From Chloroflexota bacterium (GTDB lineage Bacteria; Chloroflexota; Anaerolineae; Promineifilales; Promineifilaceae), in the NCBI GenBank assembly GCA_008501785.1, contig QQUD01000797.1, positions 1 to 22,838 on the forward strand: DNA of 22,838 nt. Direction: 5' to 3'. Numbering within the stretch: the first letter of the stretch is position 1; each line of letters begins with the position of its first letter. This document shows, piece by piece, positions 14,524 to 22,493 of this stretch. Both the position numbers and the translations under genes were made by a program. The notes beneath the pieces are model-generated. The model made no database searches and had not been told where the DNA came from. It saw only the letters and a list, made by a program, of their open reading frames with translations.

Positions 14524-15660
14524 ATGAGCATAATTACCAAAATAGAGATCGGTTCATATCGTTACGACTTTGAAGGGGAATTCAAGTTTTTCAGCCCGGA
14601 TGCAGATGGTGTTGTCCGCCGCCCGAGCGTGTTTGTTCGTTTAACTGATGAAGATGGCACCCAGGGATGGGGACAGGCTGTGCCCGTGCCCACCTGGACA
14701 TATGAAACCACTGAAACGATCATGACAACGCTGGAATATTACCTCACACCAGTGTTGTTAGGATTGGACCCAGAAGATTTTGCAGCCATTCACAAAGCCA
14801 TGAACACAGCAATCAAGCCAGGTTTCACTACTGGACAACCGTTGTGCAAAGCTGCGGTTGATCTAGCTTGTTTCGATCTGGTAGGCAAGCGCAAAGGAAA
14901 ATCGGCCGCCGAATTACTTGGCGGCGGAAAACGAGACAAATTGACACTTAGCTGGACGGTGGCTTCTCCGATTAGAGAAAATATTGAGGTGCAGTTGGAA
15001 AACGGCCGTAATCGCGGCTACCACAACTTCAACTACAAAGTCGGGTACCCCCAAACACCCGAATACGATCTTGAAATCACGCGCATGATTCGTGATTTTG
15101 CCCCTGATGGATTTTTATGGGCAGATGCAAATACCGGTTTTGATGAAAGCACCGCCCTTGACCTGCTGCCCAAACTGGCAGATGAAGGCGTCGCCGTCAT
15201 CGAATCCCCCCTTCCTCCTAGCCAAATCCGTGGGTATCAGACCCTAAAAAAGCAGGGAGCCTTACCAATTTTCATGGATGAGGGCATTGTATCGGTCCAA
15301 GAGGCGAGAGAATTCATGGCTCTAGATATGGCTGACGGGCTTACGTTAAAAACAGCTCGATCAGCAGGGTTATTGTCTTCGGGCCAGATTGTAGATGCAA
15401 CCCAAGCGGCAGGCTTGCACTTGTTGGGTTCAGGTTTAACGGACCCCGATTTATCAATGGTGGCTTCCCTACATTTATTTTCCTATGCAGGCATTGAAAA
15501 GCCAGTGGCGTTAAACGGTCCACAATATCTGGCAGATATGTTAATCGAAGAAAACTTAATGCTATCTGGAGACGAAATTCAGGTTCCATCGGGACCAGGA
15601 CTGGGTGTGACACTGTCAGAGAAAGTTAACGAATATATGCGGGTGGTTGGTAATTTATAG
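14524..15660 (+). CDS. Enolase-superfamily enzyme (mandelate racemase/muconate lactonizing type), member 1
   Basis: This 378-residue protein has an N-terminal capping domain (to about 125) and a modified TIM barrel. Metal ligands are visible: Asp201 (WADANTG), Glu227 (VIESPLPP) and Asp252 (FMDEG). Lys276 follows (TLKTARSAG). The usual K-x-K catalytic pair reads Asn170-Tyr171-Lys172 (FNYKVG), so the first lysine is missing. That argues against a standard racemase and for a dehydratase or one-base epimerase. Such enzymes act on carboxylates, often sugar acids. The spaced AGGA ribosome site is acceptable. It begins a same-strand run with a second enolase member, transporters and GH88. The substrate is unknown; a sugar acid is favoured from context. 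Confidence 0.85.
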   Translation: MSIITKIEIGSYRYDFEGEFKFFSPDADGVVRRPSVFVRLTDEDGTQGWGQAVPVPTWTYETTETIMTTLEYYLTPVLLGLDPEDFAAIHKAMNTAIKPGFTTGQPLCKAAVDLACFDLVGKRKGKSAAELLGGGKRDKLTLSWTVASPIRENIEVQLENGRNRGYHNFNYKVGYPQTPEYDLEITRMIRDFAPDGFLWADANTGFDESTALDLLPKLADEGVAVIESPLPPSQIRGYQTLKKQGALPIFMDEGIVSVQEAREFMALDMADGLTLKTARSAGLLSSGQIVDATQAAGLHLLGSGLTDPDLSMVASLHLFSYAGIEKPVALNGPQYLADMLIEENLMLSGDEIQVPSGPGLGVTLSEKVNEYMRVVGNL

Positions 15661-15672
15661 ATAGAAAATGCC

Positions 15673-15764
15673 CTGTCATTCCCCCACCTTCGTGAGAGCA
15701 GGCTCTGCGCAGGCAGGAATCCACTCGACTAAATCATGGATTCCCGCCTGCGCGGGAATGACAG
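15673..15764. repeat. Palindromic repeat with CTGTCATTCCC/GGGAATGACAG ends (dRS3-like)
   Basis: This 92-bp element is bounded by perfect 11-bp inverted ends. An inner arm pair near 15706-15722 and 15738-15754 matches at 16 of 17 positions. The ATTCCCGCCTGCGCGGGAAT core is the widespread ATTCCC-N8-GGGAAT repeat known from Neisseria (dRS3) and many other bacteria. It lies between the two enolase-family genes. Confidence 0.8.
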
Positions 15765-15794
15765 ATAACACATGAATAGAGGATTTAATCTGTC

Positions 15795-17240
15795 ATGACA
15801 ATTGAAGTGAGCCAGGTGAGCCTGCACATTTTGAATGTGCATACACGAATGCCCTTTAAGTATGGCATCGCAACGATGACAGCCATGCCGCACTGTTTTG
15901 TACGTGTAGTCTGCCAAATTGACGAAAGGGAGAGCATTGGGGTTGCGGCTGACTCACTCGCTCCCAAATGGTTTACTAAAGATCCAAATTCCAAATATGA
16001 AGATGACATTGCCGATATGCTGTCGGTGATAAACAAGGCGGGGTGTTGGGCAAAAAGCGCGGGCCCCCAAAAAGACGTTTTCACCCTGTGGCAGCACATC
16101 TACACTCAACAAAAAAACTGGGCTAAAGGCGAAGGACACCCGCCATTGCTGTGGAATTTTGGTGTGAGTTTGATTGAGCGAGCATTGATCGATGCGTTTT
16201 GTCGAGGAAGTGGGGTTGGGTTTGAAACGGCCGTTAGACAAAACACCCTCGGCATCGTTCTCGAACAAATACACCCCGAATTAATAGGAAAAACACCATC
16301 CGACCTGTTAAACGAAAAAGCACTACGCAAAATTGCAGCCCGTCACACAATTGGATTAGCAGACCCCTTAACCGATGCCGAAATTCCGGCAGAAGAACGA
16401 CTGGATGATGGCCTACCTCAATCATTTGCATCCGTCTTGTTACATTACGGAGTGAATTACCTCAAGATCAAAATACAAGGCGATGTCGAAAAAGACCTGA
16501 AACGCTTAAAGTCAATTGCCAAAATTGTTGCAAAAACAGGAATTGAAGATTATCAGTTTACGCTGGATGGCAACGAACAATATCATGATCTAGCAGATTT
16601 CCGAAAATTGTGGGAAGCCATTGCTGCAGACAAAGAGCTAAAACCTTTTATGGCGCATTTGATCTTTGTTGAACAACCCATCCACCGCAGCGCGGCCCTG
16701 AATGACGAGACAGCACAGGCCATGCAATCATGGCAAGATGCGCCGCCAACCATCATCGATGAATCAGATGCCGATCTAACCACTTTGCGGAGGGCACTGG
16801 GTTGTGGCTATGTGGGAACCAGCCACAAAAATTGCAAAGGTGTCATCAAAGGATTGGCAAACGCATGTTATCTCAATTACCTCAAGAAACAGCACCCAGA
16901 AAAAACGTTTGTCTTGAGTGGTGAAGACCTTTCCAATATTGGGCCGGTGGCTTTACTGCAAGATTTAGCTGTCATGGCAACGATGGGAATCGATCATGTT
17001 GAACGCAATGGGCATCACTATTTTCGTGGTTTGAGCATGCTGCCAGAAGATTTACAGCAGCAAGTCTTAAAAAACCATCATGACCTTTACAGAGACACAC
17101 ATGGCTACCCGGCGCTTGATATACAAGATGGAGAAATAACGATTGAAAGCGTCGTCGATGCGCCATTTGGATATGGATTTCAGTTTGACCCAACTCAATT
17201 TGTTCCACACACATCGTGGAATTTTGAATCATTGCATTAG
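15795..17240 (+). CDS. Enolase-superfamily enzyme, member 2 (long form)
   Basis: This 481-residue protein is about 100 residues longer than ordinary mandelate-racemase relatives. The full barrel set is present: Lys224-Ile-Lys226, Asp258 (LDGNEQY), Glu293 (FVEQP), Asp322-Glu323 (IIDESD) and Lys345 in an unusual SHKNCKG motif. The extra length lies in the N-terminal half (about 60-190) and the tail, which could reshape the capping domain. It is not closely similar to member 1, so the pair is not a recent duplication. The reaction is unknown: proton abstraction next to a carboxylate (dehydration, epimerisation or cycloisomerisation) is the family theme. AGAGG lies 12 nt before ATG. It probably shares an operon with member 1. 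Confidence 0.82.
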   Translation: MTIEVSQVSLHILNVHTRMPFKYGIATMTAMPHCFVRVVCQIDERESIGVAADSLAPKWFTKDPNSKYEDDIADMLSVINKAGCWAKSAGPQKDVFTLWQHIYTQQKNWAKGEGHPPLLWNFGVSLIERALIDAFCRGSGVGFETAVRQNTLGIVLEQIHPELIGKTPSDLLNEKALRKIAARHTIGLADPLTDAEIPAEERLDDGLPQSFASVLLHYGVNYLKIKIQGDVEKDLKRLKSIAKIVAKTGIEDYQFTLDGNEQYHDLADFRKLWEAIAADKELKPFMAHLIFVEQPIHRSAALNDETAQAMQSWQDAPPTIIDESDADLTTLRRALGCGYVGTSHKNCKGVIKGLANACYLNYLKKQHPEKTFVLSGEDLSNIGPVALLQDLAVMATMGIDHVERNGHHYFRGLSMLPEDLQQQVLKNHHDLYRDTHGYPALDIQDGEITIESVVDAPFGYGFQFDPTQFVPHTSWNFESLH

Positions 17241-17249
17241 ATAACAAGG

Positions 17250-17276
17250 CCCTAAGGGTTTTAAAAACCCTTAGGG
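17250..17276. repeat. CCCTAAGGGTTTT palindrome
   Basis: Perfect 13-bp arms surround a single central A between the second enolase gene and the ABC permease gene. The next bases are TCTAAAAAG, without a T-run, so it is not a standard terminator. It may be a dispersed intergenic palindrome. Confidence 0.65.
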
Positions 17277-17306
17277 TCTAAAAAGACAATATTTGGGAGT
17301 GATCTT

Positions 17307-18146
17307 ATGGCAAAAGTTGTAATCAATAAACAAGAATTGATCGCTGCGAATAAAAAACGATTAAAGAGCGAAGTATTGCGCACCAGGGTGATGCCTACAA
17401 CTGCTTTGTTCTTGTTTTTTGTTTTATGGGAAGTATTGACCCGGGTGAATGAGGTTCCATCTTATTTGTTGCCACCACCTTCAGAGATAATCGTTGAATT
17501 ATTTTTGAATATAAGAAAAATTTTAGATCATAGTTGGATTACTGCCTATGAGATGCTGTTGGGGTATGCGCTTGCAATTTTGGTGGCCGTGCCATTGGCA
17601 ATTTTCAGCACCGCTTCTAAATCTTTCGACCAATTCATCACACCCATCCTGCTTTTTTTTCAGACAGTACCCAAGATCGCAATTGCCCCATTGTTCTTGG
17701 TTTGGTTTGGGGTGGGTCCGTTTCCAAAGATTTTGGTTGCATTTTTGATCTCGTTCTTCCCCATCATCATTGATACCGCAGTAGGATTGCGTTCCATCTC
17801 GCCAGACATGTTGGACCTGGCAAAGTCAATGGGAGCCACTCCCCTGCAAACATTTATGCGCTTTAGATTGCCAACCAGCTTACCCTATTTATTTAGCGGT
17901 TTGAAAGTCGCTTCAACGTTGGCCGTTGTGGGAGCCGTTGTGGGTGAGTTTGTAGGGGCCGATCAAGGGTTGGGCTATTTGCTTTTGGTAACCAATTCAA
18001 ACCTGCAAACGGCGCAAATGTTCGGCGTGATTATTGCTTTGACTTTACAAGGCCTGATTTTGTACTACCTGATTCAGTGGATCGAAGATTTGTTGATCCC
18101 CTGGCATATCACAGTACGCGCAAATCAGGGCCATGGCACGATGTGA
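17307..18146 (+). CDS. ABC transporter permease (SsuC/TauC/nitrate type)
   Basis: This 279-residue inner-membrane protein has about six hydrophobic segments. The ATPase-coupling EAA loop, LDLAKSMGATPLQTFMRFRLPTSLPYL, is near residues 169-195. FFQTVPKIAIAPLFLVWFG is the typical family segment before it. The start is supported by GGGAG 8 nt upstream. It forms a complete importer with the lipoprotein at 18247 and the ATPase at 19400. Family members import sulfonates, nitrate, pyrimidine precursors or aromatic acids, so specificity cannot be read from the permease. The N-terminus (about 25 residues) is Lys-rich and cytosolic. Confidence 0.93.
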   Translation: MAKVVINKQELIAANKKRLKSEVLRTRVMPTTALFLFFVLWEVLTRVNEVPSYLLPPPSEIIVELFLNIRKILDHSWITAYEMLLGYALAILVAVPLAIFSTASKSFDQFITPILLFFQTVPKIAIAPLFLVWFGVGPFPKILVAFLISFFPIIIDTAVGLRSISPDMLDLAKSMGATPLQTFMRFRLPTSLPYLFSGLKVASTLAVVGAVVGEFVGADQGLGYLLLVTNSNLQTAQMFGVIIALTLQGLILYYLIQWIEDLLIPWHITVRANQGHGTM

Positions 18147-18246
18147 GAATTTTAATTCTGCAAAATTGGAGGTGATTGCCTGATCTTATAAGTCGAAAAC
18201 GATTTGAAAAAGAGACATTAAAAGTTAGAGGAGATACTCAAAAAAA

Positions 18247-19278
18247 ATGAAAAAACAATTTTATTTCGGTTTGCTTTTCGTTCTCGCCTTCATGCCCTTG
18301 CTTGCAGCTTGTGGTGGTGGAGAAGATGCTGCGACAGAAGATGGATTAACGCCCATTGAGTTTCGTCTCAATTGGACCCTTTATGGCGAACATGCCCCCT
18401 TCTTTGTCGGTGTGGACAAAGGTTTTTATGAAGCTGAAGGTTTAGATGTGTCTATTGTTGAAGGAAGTGGCTCATCAACCACTGTGAAACTGATTGGGAA
18501 TGGCACAAACACGCTTGGGTATGCAGACTCGGCCACAATGATGCGCGGTGTCTCTGCCGGTGTGCCTGCCTATGCAGTCGCGGTTACCTTCCAATCTAGC
18601 CCGATGTCGTTCATTTACCGCGCTGATGCAGGTGGGCCGGACACAATTGACAAATTGCCGGGCACCAAAGTTGCCATTACCGCCGGGGATGCTTCTATGT
18701 CGATTTTTGAAGCGTGCTTGGGTGCCAATGACATGACAATGGATGATATTGAGCTGATCCAGGTTACCAACCCACAGGCCAAAGAAGTTGCCGTCCTCGA
18801 AGGAACTGCTGATGTTTTCCTCGGCTATTTTGTCGATCAGCCGTTGCGCATGGAGAAAACAACTGGCATAGACATGGAATGGGCCAAATTGGTAGACGTT
18901 TGCAATGTCAACACATTAAGCAGCGCGGTGATTGCGAACAAATTCTGGGCCGAACAAAACCCGGAAACGGTAACAAAATTCGTGCGCGCCACGCAGCGAG
19001 CATGGCAGTATACGATGGACAATCCACAGGAAGCAGCCGAAATCTTTGCTTCCCATGCAGAAGCATTTGATGCACCGCTGGCACTTGAGGAAATTGAAGG
19101 GTCCTTGACTCTGCTGCACACGCCAAATTCTGAAGGGAAAGCGATTGGTTGGTCAGCCCTTGAAGATTGGCAATCAACCCAACAAGTATTAGAACAATAT
19201 GCTGGCTTCAAACCTGAAGAGGACGCATCGGTATTCTTTACGAATGACTTTGTATCGGAATCACCTTACGAACCATAG
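18247..19278 (+). CDS. ABC transporter substrate-binding lipoprotein (NMT1/SsuA-like)
   Basis: This 343-residue protein has a signal peptide and lipobox LLAAC, Cys22, then an acidic Gly-rich linker. The NMT1/THI5-like fold begins with FRLNWTLYGEHAPFFVGVDKG and continues GFYEAEGLDVSIVEG, GNGTNTLGYAD and an ITAGDASMSIFEACLG hinge block. The family binds small, often nitrogen- or sulfur-containing organics such as taurine, HMP-type pyrimidines and riboflavin. It differs from the ribose-type binder at the left window edge, so two unrelated uptake systems flank the region. AGAGGAG precedes the start. Ligand unknown; co-location with the CodB-like permease hints at a nucleobase-like or betaine-like compound, weakly. 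Confidence 0.92.
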   Translation: MKKQFYFGLLFVLAFMPLLAACGGGEDAATEDGLTPIEFRLNWTLYGEHAPFFVGVDKGFYEAEGLDVSIVEGSGSSTTVKLIGNGTNTLGYADSATMMRGVSAGVPAYAVAVTFQSSPMSFIYRADAGGPDTIDKLPGTKVAITAGDASMSIFEACLGANDMTMDDIELIQVTNPQAKEVAVLEGTADVFLGYFVDQPLRMEKTTGIDMEWAKLVDVCNVNTLSSAVIANKFWAEQNPETVTKFVRATQRAWQYTMDNPQEAAEIFASHAEAFDAPLALEEIEGSLTLLHTPNSEGKAIGWSALEDWQSTQQVLEQYAGFKPEEDASVFFTNDFVSESPYEP

Positions 19279-19298
19279 GATACGTTTGGATTAGGCTT

Positions 19299-19367
19299 TT
19301 TTTGGAGAGATTGAGAGATTGGGAGATTGTGTATAATCTCCCAATCTTCTAATCTCCAATCTCAAAA
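19299..19367. repeat. GAGATTGG-rich palindrome
   Basis: GATTGGGAGATT (19317-19328) pairs perfectly with AATCTCCCAATC (19335-19346) around GTGTAT. Outer arms also pair imperfectly (TTTGGAGAGATT with AATCTCCAATCTC). The unit is built from repeats of GAGATT. It sits between the lipoprotein and ATPase genes and could lower downstream expression or stabilise the upstream mRNA. Confidence 0.7.
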
Positions 19368-19399
19368 AGTCAGATTTTTTATTAAGGACACATCTAGTT

Positions 19400-20176
19400 A
19401 TGACAACTCCTTACATTGAATTGAAGAACGTCACAAAATATTATCTGACCAAAGATGATGCCATCTTGGCGCTTGATGATGTGAATATTGAAATTGAAGA
19501 GGGACAATTTATTGGCATTGTGGGTCCCAGTGGTTGTGGAAAGACAACCATTCTGAAGTTAATTGCAGGATTAATACCCTATACAGCAGGGGAAATACGA
19601 AAAGGTGGCGAATTAGTCAAGGAACCGCAAACTGATTTAGGCATCATTTTTCAGGACTCGGTTTTGATGGATTGGCGAAATGTGTTGGACAACGTTTTGG
19701 CGCAAATAGAAATCCGAGGATTGAGGAAAGGAGAGTATCGGCAAGCGGCGATGGATCTGCTTGAAGCAGTTGGATTAGATGGTTTCGAAGATAAGATGCC
19801 GTATGAATTGTCTGGCGGTATGCGGCAACGTGTCTCTATTTGTCGTTCCCTGGTCCATGATCCGCCGTTGTTGCTAATGGATGAGCCGTTTGGTGCTCTG
19901 GATGCGCTGACGCGGGAACAGATTTCGATGGATATTCAGCATTTGTGGATGGAGAAGCAGAAAACGGCCGTATTAATCACCCACAGCATCCCAGAAGCCG
20001 TCCTCCTTTCCGACCTGGTCATCGTCATGACCCCACGCCCTGGAAAAGTTGCCGACATTATTAAAATTGATATGCCGCGTCCACGCCGGTGGGATCGATT
20101 GTCGCAAGATTTCAATGAATATTCCGGCAAGATTCGCAGGATTTTCCAAGAGGCGGGTGTGCTTTCCCTTGAGTAG
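19400..20176 (+). CDS. ABC transporter ATP-binding protein (SsuB/TauB type)
   Basis: This 258-residue ATPase powers the importer encoded just upstream. Seen: Walker A GPSGCGKTT (residues 42-50), the Q-loop in IIFQDSVLMDWRNVLDN, signature LSGGMRQR (137-144), Walker B LLLMDEP with Asp161-Glu162, D-loop GALD, and the switch His in VLITHSIPEAV. The TRPGKV-like block (MTPRPGKVADIIKIDMPRPR) is typical of the nitrate/sulfonate group. AAGGA lies about 10 nt upstream of ATG. All catalytic residues are intact. It is followed after 17 nt by the NCS1 permease gene. Confidence 0.96.
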   Translation: MTTPYIELKNVTKYYLTKDDAILALDDVNIEIEEGQFIGIVGPSGCGKTTILKLIAGLIPYTAGEIRKGGELVKEPQTDLGIIFQDSVLMDWRNVLDNVLAQIEIRGLRKGEYRQAAMDLLEAVGLDGFEDKMPYELSGGMRQRVSICRSLVHDPPLLLMDEPFGALDALTREQISMDIQHLWMEKQKTAVLITHSIPEAVLLSDLVIVMTPRPGKVADIIKIDMPRPRRWDRLSQDFNEYSGKIRRIFQEAGVLSLE

Positions 20177-20193
20177 ACAGGCATAGTTTATTA

Positions 20194-21384
20194 ATGACCG
20201 AAAACACGCAGACCGAATTAACCTGGATCAATTACGCTGGGGCCTGGCTGGGCATTGGCACCTCTCCTGCAGCACTGCTGCTCGGATCGCAAATTGCCAT
20301 CCGTTACAGCGGAGCCATGCCAATCTATTCTGTGCTGCTTGGCTTCCCGTTAGTGGCGCTAATTCTGTGGTCAACCGGCTCAATTGGTTTGAAAGCGCCT
20401 CATGGTTTGGGACGCAATCTCACCCAGATTACACCGCTGTACTTCAACAATGTGATGCAGCGCGTGATTGGCGGCGTGCTTACCTTTGGGATGATTGGTT
20501 GGTTTGGGTTTAATGCAGCATTTGGCGCGGCCGCTTTGCAAGTTCTAGTGCCGCTGCCTCATTGGGTTTGGGTGCTAATTCTGGCGCTTCCCATCTTATT
20601 CCTTTCTTTAAAAGGAATTCGTTCTTGGGGTGGTTTGTCGATTTTAACGACAATCTCTGTCATATTGCTTACGGTGATTTTATTATTTCGGCTGCCTGAA
20701 ATATCAACACCCGTCACGACAACCATAGCTAATCCTGTTTATGTTTTTTTGGATGTGGCGGCACTGGTTGGTTTTGCATCGGTTTTTAGCATACGCGCAC
20801 CAGATTTTACGGCAGGGGTTCAACATCCGCGCAATTTGATGCTTTTAGTTACCCTGTTTGTGATCCCGCTTTTTGCCCTGGTATTTGCTGGCATCGTTGT
20901 GCAGCGCGGGGTATCGTCTCCCGATTTGCTAAGTACGTTACAAAACGATCCGCAGCTATGGGTGTCAAGTTTATTGATTGGGCTGGCTGTCATTGCGCCG
21001 ATTTTCACAGTATTTTACTCGGGCGCACCAGCTTTGAAAGTGTTTGCAAATGTTCCTGAGAAATGGGGCATGGTCGTCATCGCCACCATTGGCATTGTGT
21101 TCGCGATTTTGCGGGTAGACTTGTGGTTGGGCGTTTGGTTATCAGTCTTGGGGTCATTTATTTCACCCTTGATTGTGCCAATTGGTATCAAATCTTATTT
21201 ATTCAAACGAGGCATTCCTACCGAAAAAATCAAATTATGGACATGGCTGCCTGCTTCATTGCTCGCCTGCGGATTGGCTATTTTTCGAGTGCCAACCGCC
21301 ATCATTTATGGGTTACTCACAGCAGTGGCTTTGAATCTGATCAATGCATATAAATCACGTCTGAAATTGGAGCAAGTACGATGA
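20194..21384 (+). CDS. NCS1-family permease (CodB-like)
   Basis: This 396-residue integral membrane protein has about 11-12 hydrophobic helices and short loops. The start LTWINYAGAWLGIGTSPAALLLG, the helix GMIGWFGFNAAFGAAAL and GFASVFSIRAPDFTAGVQHPRN resemble the corresponding CodB segments (QVGWFGV, and the TLTADF region). Known: NCS1 carriers take up nucleobases, hydantoins, allantoin or HMP by ion symport. It starts 17 nt after the ATPase gene, and its stop overlaps the GH88 start (ATGA), so it belongs to the same unit. A second transporter next to a complete ABC importer is unusual and may serve a different compound. Family assignment is moderately sure; the substrate is open. Confidence 0.75.
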   Translation: MTENTQTELTWINYAGAWLGIGTSPAALLLGSQIAIRYSGAMPIYSVLLGFPLVALILWSTGSIGLKAPHGLGRNLTQITPLYFNNVMQRVIGGVLTFGMIGWFGFNAAFGAAALQVLVPLPHWVWVLILALPILFLSLKGIRSWGGLSILTTISVILLTVILLFRLPEISTPVTTTIANPVYVFLDVAALVGFASVFSIRAPDFTAGVQHPRNLMLLVTLFVIPLFALVFAGIVVQRGVSSPDLLSTLQNDPQLWVSSLLIGLAVIAPIFTVFYSGAPALKVFANVPEKWGMVVIATIGIVFAILRVDLWLGVWLSVLGSFISPLIVPIGIKSYLFKRGIPTEKIKLWTWLPASLLACGLAIFRVPTAIIYGLLTAVALNLINAYKSRLKLEQVR

Positions 21385-22493
21385 ATGAAACGAAATTAGA
21401 GCGGTTAAAAGTGAAGGCAGAACACGCTTTTTCTTTTGCTGACAAACAAGTACGCCAGTTGATCACCAAGCATCCAGACTATTTTCCAATGTACACAAAC
21501 AATGGAAAATGGAAACACGGGGGCGAATCATGGACGAACTGGTGCGAAGGATTTTTAGGGGGGCAGATGTGGCTGCTGCATCGGCATACCGGGGATGCCT
21601 GTTGGCGCGAGCAGGCAAACCATTATTCACGTTTGGTTGAGCACCGCAAAACAGATCGCAATGTGCATGATTTGGGTTTTTTGTTTTGGTCTACGTGGCG
21701 GCGCTGGTACGAGTTGACGGGCGACGAAGCCATCAATCAAGTGGTGATTGAAGCAGGACAGACGTTAGCAATGCGTTTCAAAGAAAAGGGGCAATATTTG
21801 CGCTCCTTTGTAGCTGACGAAAGCTTGTTTATCGACATCATGATGAATGTCGGCATTATTTTTTATGCCGCCTTGCAAACGAATGACGACGATTTGCTGC
21901 GCATTGCTAACCAACATTGCCTGACGACACGCCGCTATTTGGTCCGTGGGGATGGCAGCACCTCTCATGAAGGCATTTTTGATTTGGAAACAGGCGTGTT
22001 TTTACGGCAGAGTACGCATCAAGGGTGGCGCGATGATTCGTCGTGGGCACGCGGTTTGGCGTGGGCGCTGTATGGATTTGGCACAGCGTATCAGTTTAGC
22101 AACGATATTCGCTTTTTGAACACGGCCGAATTGTGTGCCAACTTCTACATCGAACAAACGCCAGAACACGGGGTGCCGCCGAATGATTGGATGGAAGTGG
22201 GGGGAAAACGGCCGTTTGAAAGCTCCGCCGCCGCCATTTCAGCCAATGGGTTCTTCAACCTGGCACAATTGACACAAGACCCAGTCCGAGCCAAGTTCTA
22301 CCACGATTACGCACTCACGATCATGGACACCCTCACCGAACCGGAATTCCTGGCAATTGACACGCCCGGATGGGAAGGCATTCTCAAGCACGGCGCTTAT
22401 CACGAAATGAGAGGACTGGGTGTTGACGAGAGTGTGATGTGGGGCGAATATTTCTTCTTGGAAGCGTTGAGCAAGGTATTGGGATATGAGTGA
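21381..22493 (+). CDS. Glycoside hydrolase family 88, unsaturated uronyl hydrolase
   Basis: This enzyme hydrolyses the bond to a 4,5-unsaturated uronic acid left by polysaccharide lyases, releasing a keto-deoxyuronate and the next sugar. The 370-residue protein has the (alpha/alpha)6-barrel family pattern. The two catalytic aspartates are recognisable as Asp97 (NVHDLGFLF) and Asp152 (FIDIMMN), corresponding to Asp88 and Asp149 of Bacillus UGL. THQGWRDDSSWARGLAWALYGF and SSAAAISANGFFNL are also diagnostic. No signal peptide is present, so it acts on imported oligosaccharides. It overlaps the permease gene by 4 nt and the SDR gene by 8 nt. Linkage to rhamnose genes points to unsaturated uronyl-rhamnose units, but this is inference. 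Confidence 0.95.
   Translation: MNETKLERLKVKAEHAFSFADKQVRQLITKHPDYFPMYTNNGKWKHGGESWTNWCEGFLGGQMWLLHRHTGDACWREQANHYSRLVEHRKTDRNVHDLGFLFWSTWRRWYELTGDEAINQVVIEAGQTLAMRFKEKGQYLRSFVADESLFIDIMMNVGIIFYAALQTNDDDLLRIANQHCLTTRRYLVRGDGSTSHEGIFDLETGVFLRQSTHQGWRDDSSWARGLAWALYGFGTAYQFSNDIRFLNTAELCANFYIEQTPEHGVPPNDWMEVGGKRPFESSAAAISANGFFNLAQLTQDPVRAKFYHDYALTIMDTLTEPEFLAIDTPGWEGILKHGAYHEMRGLGVDESVMWGEYFFLEALSKVLGYE

Noticed and set aside
17250..17276. CCCTAAGGG palindrome as a Rho-independent terminator
   Set aside because: No T-run follows on either strand, and the stem is A/T-rich in the loop-proximal half.
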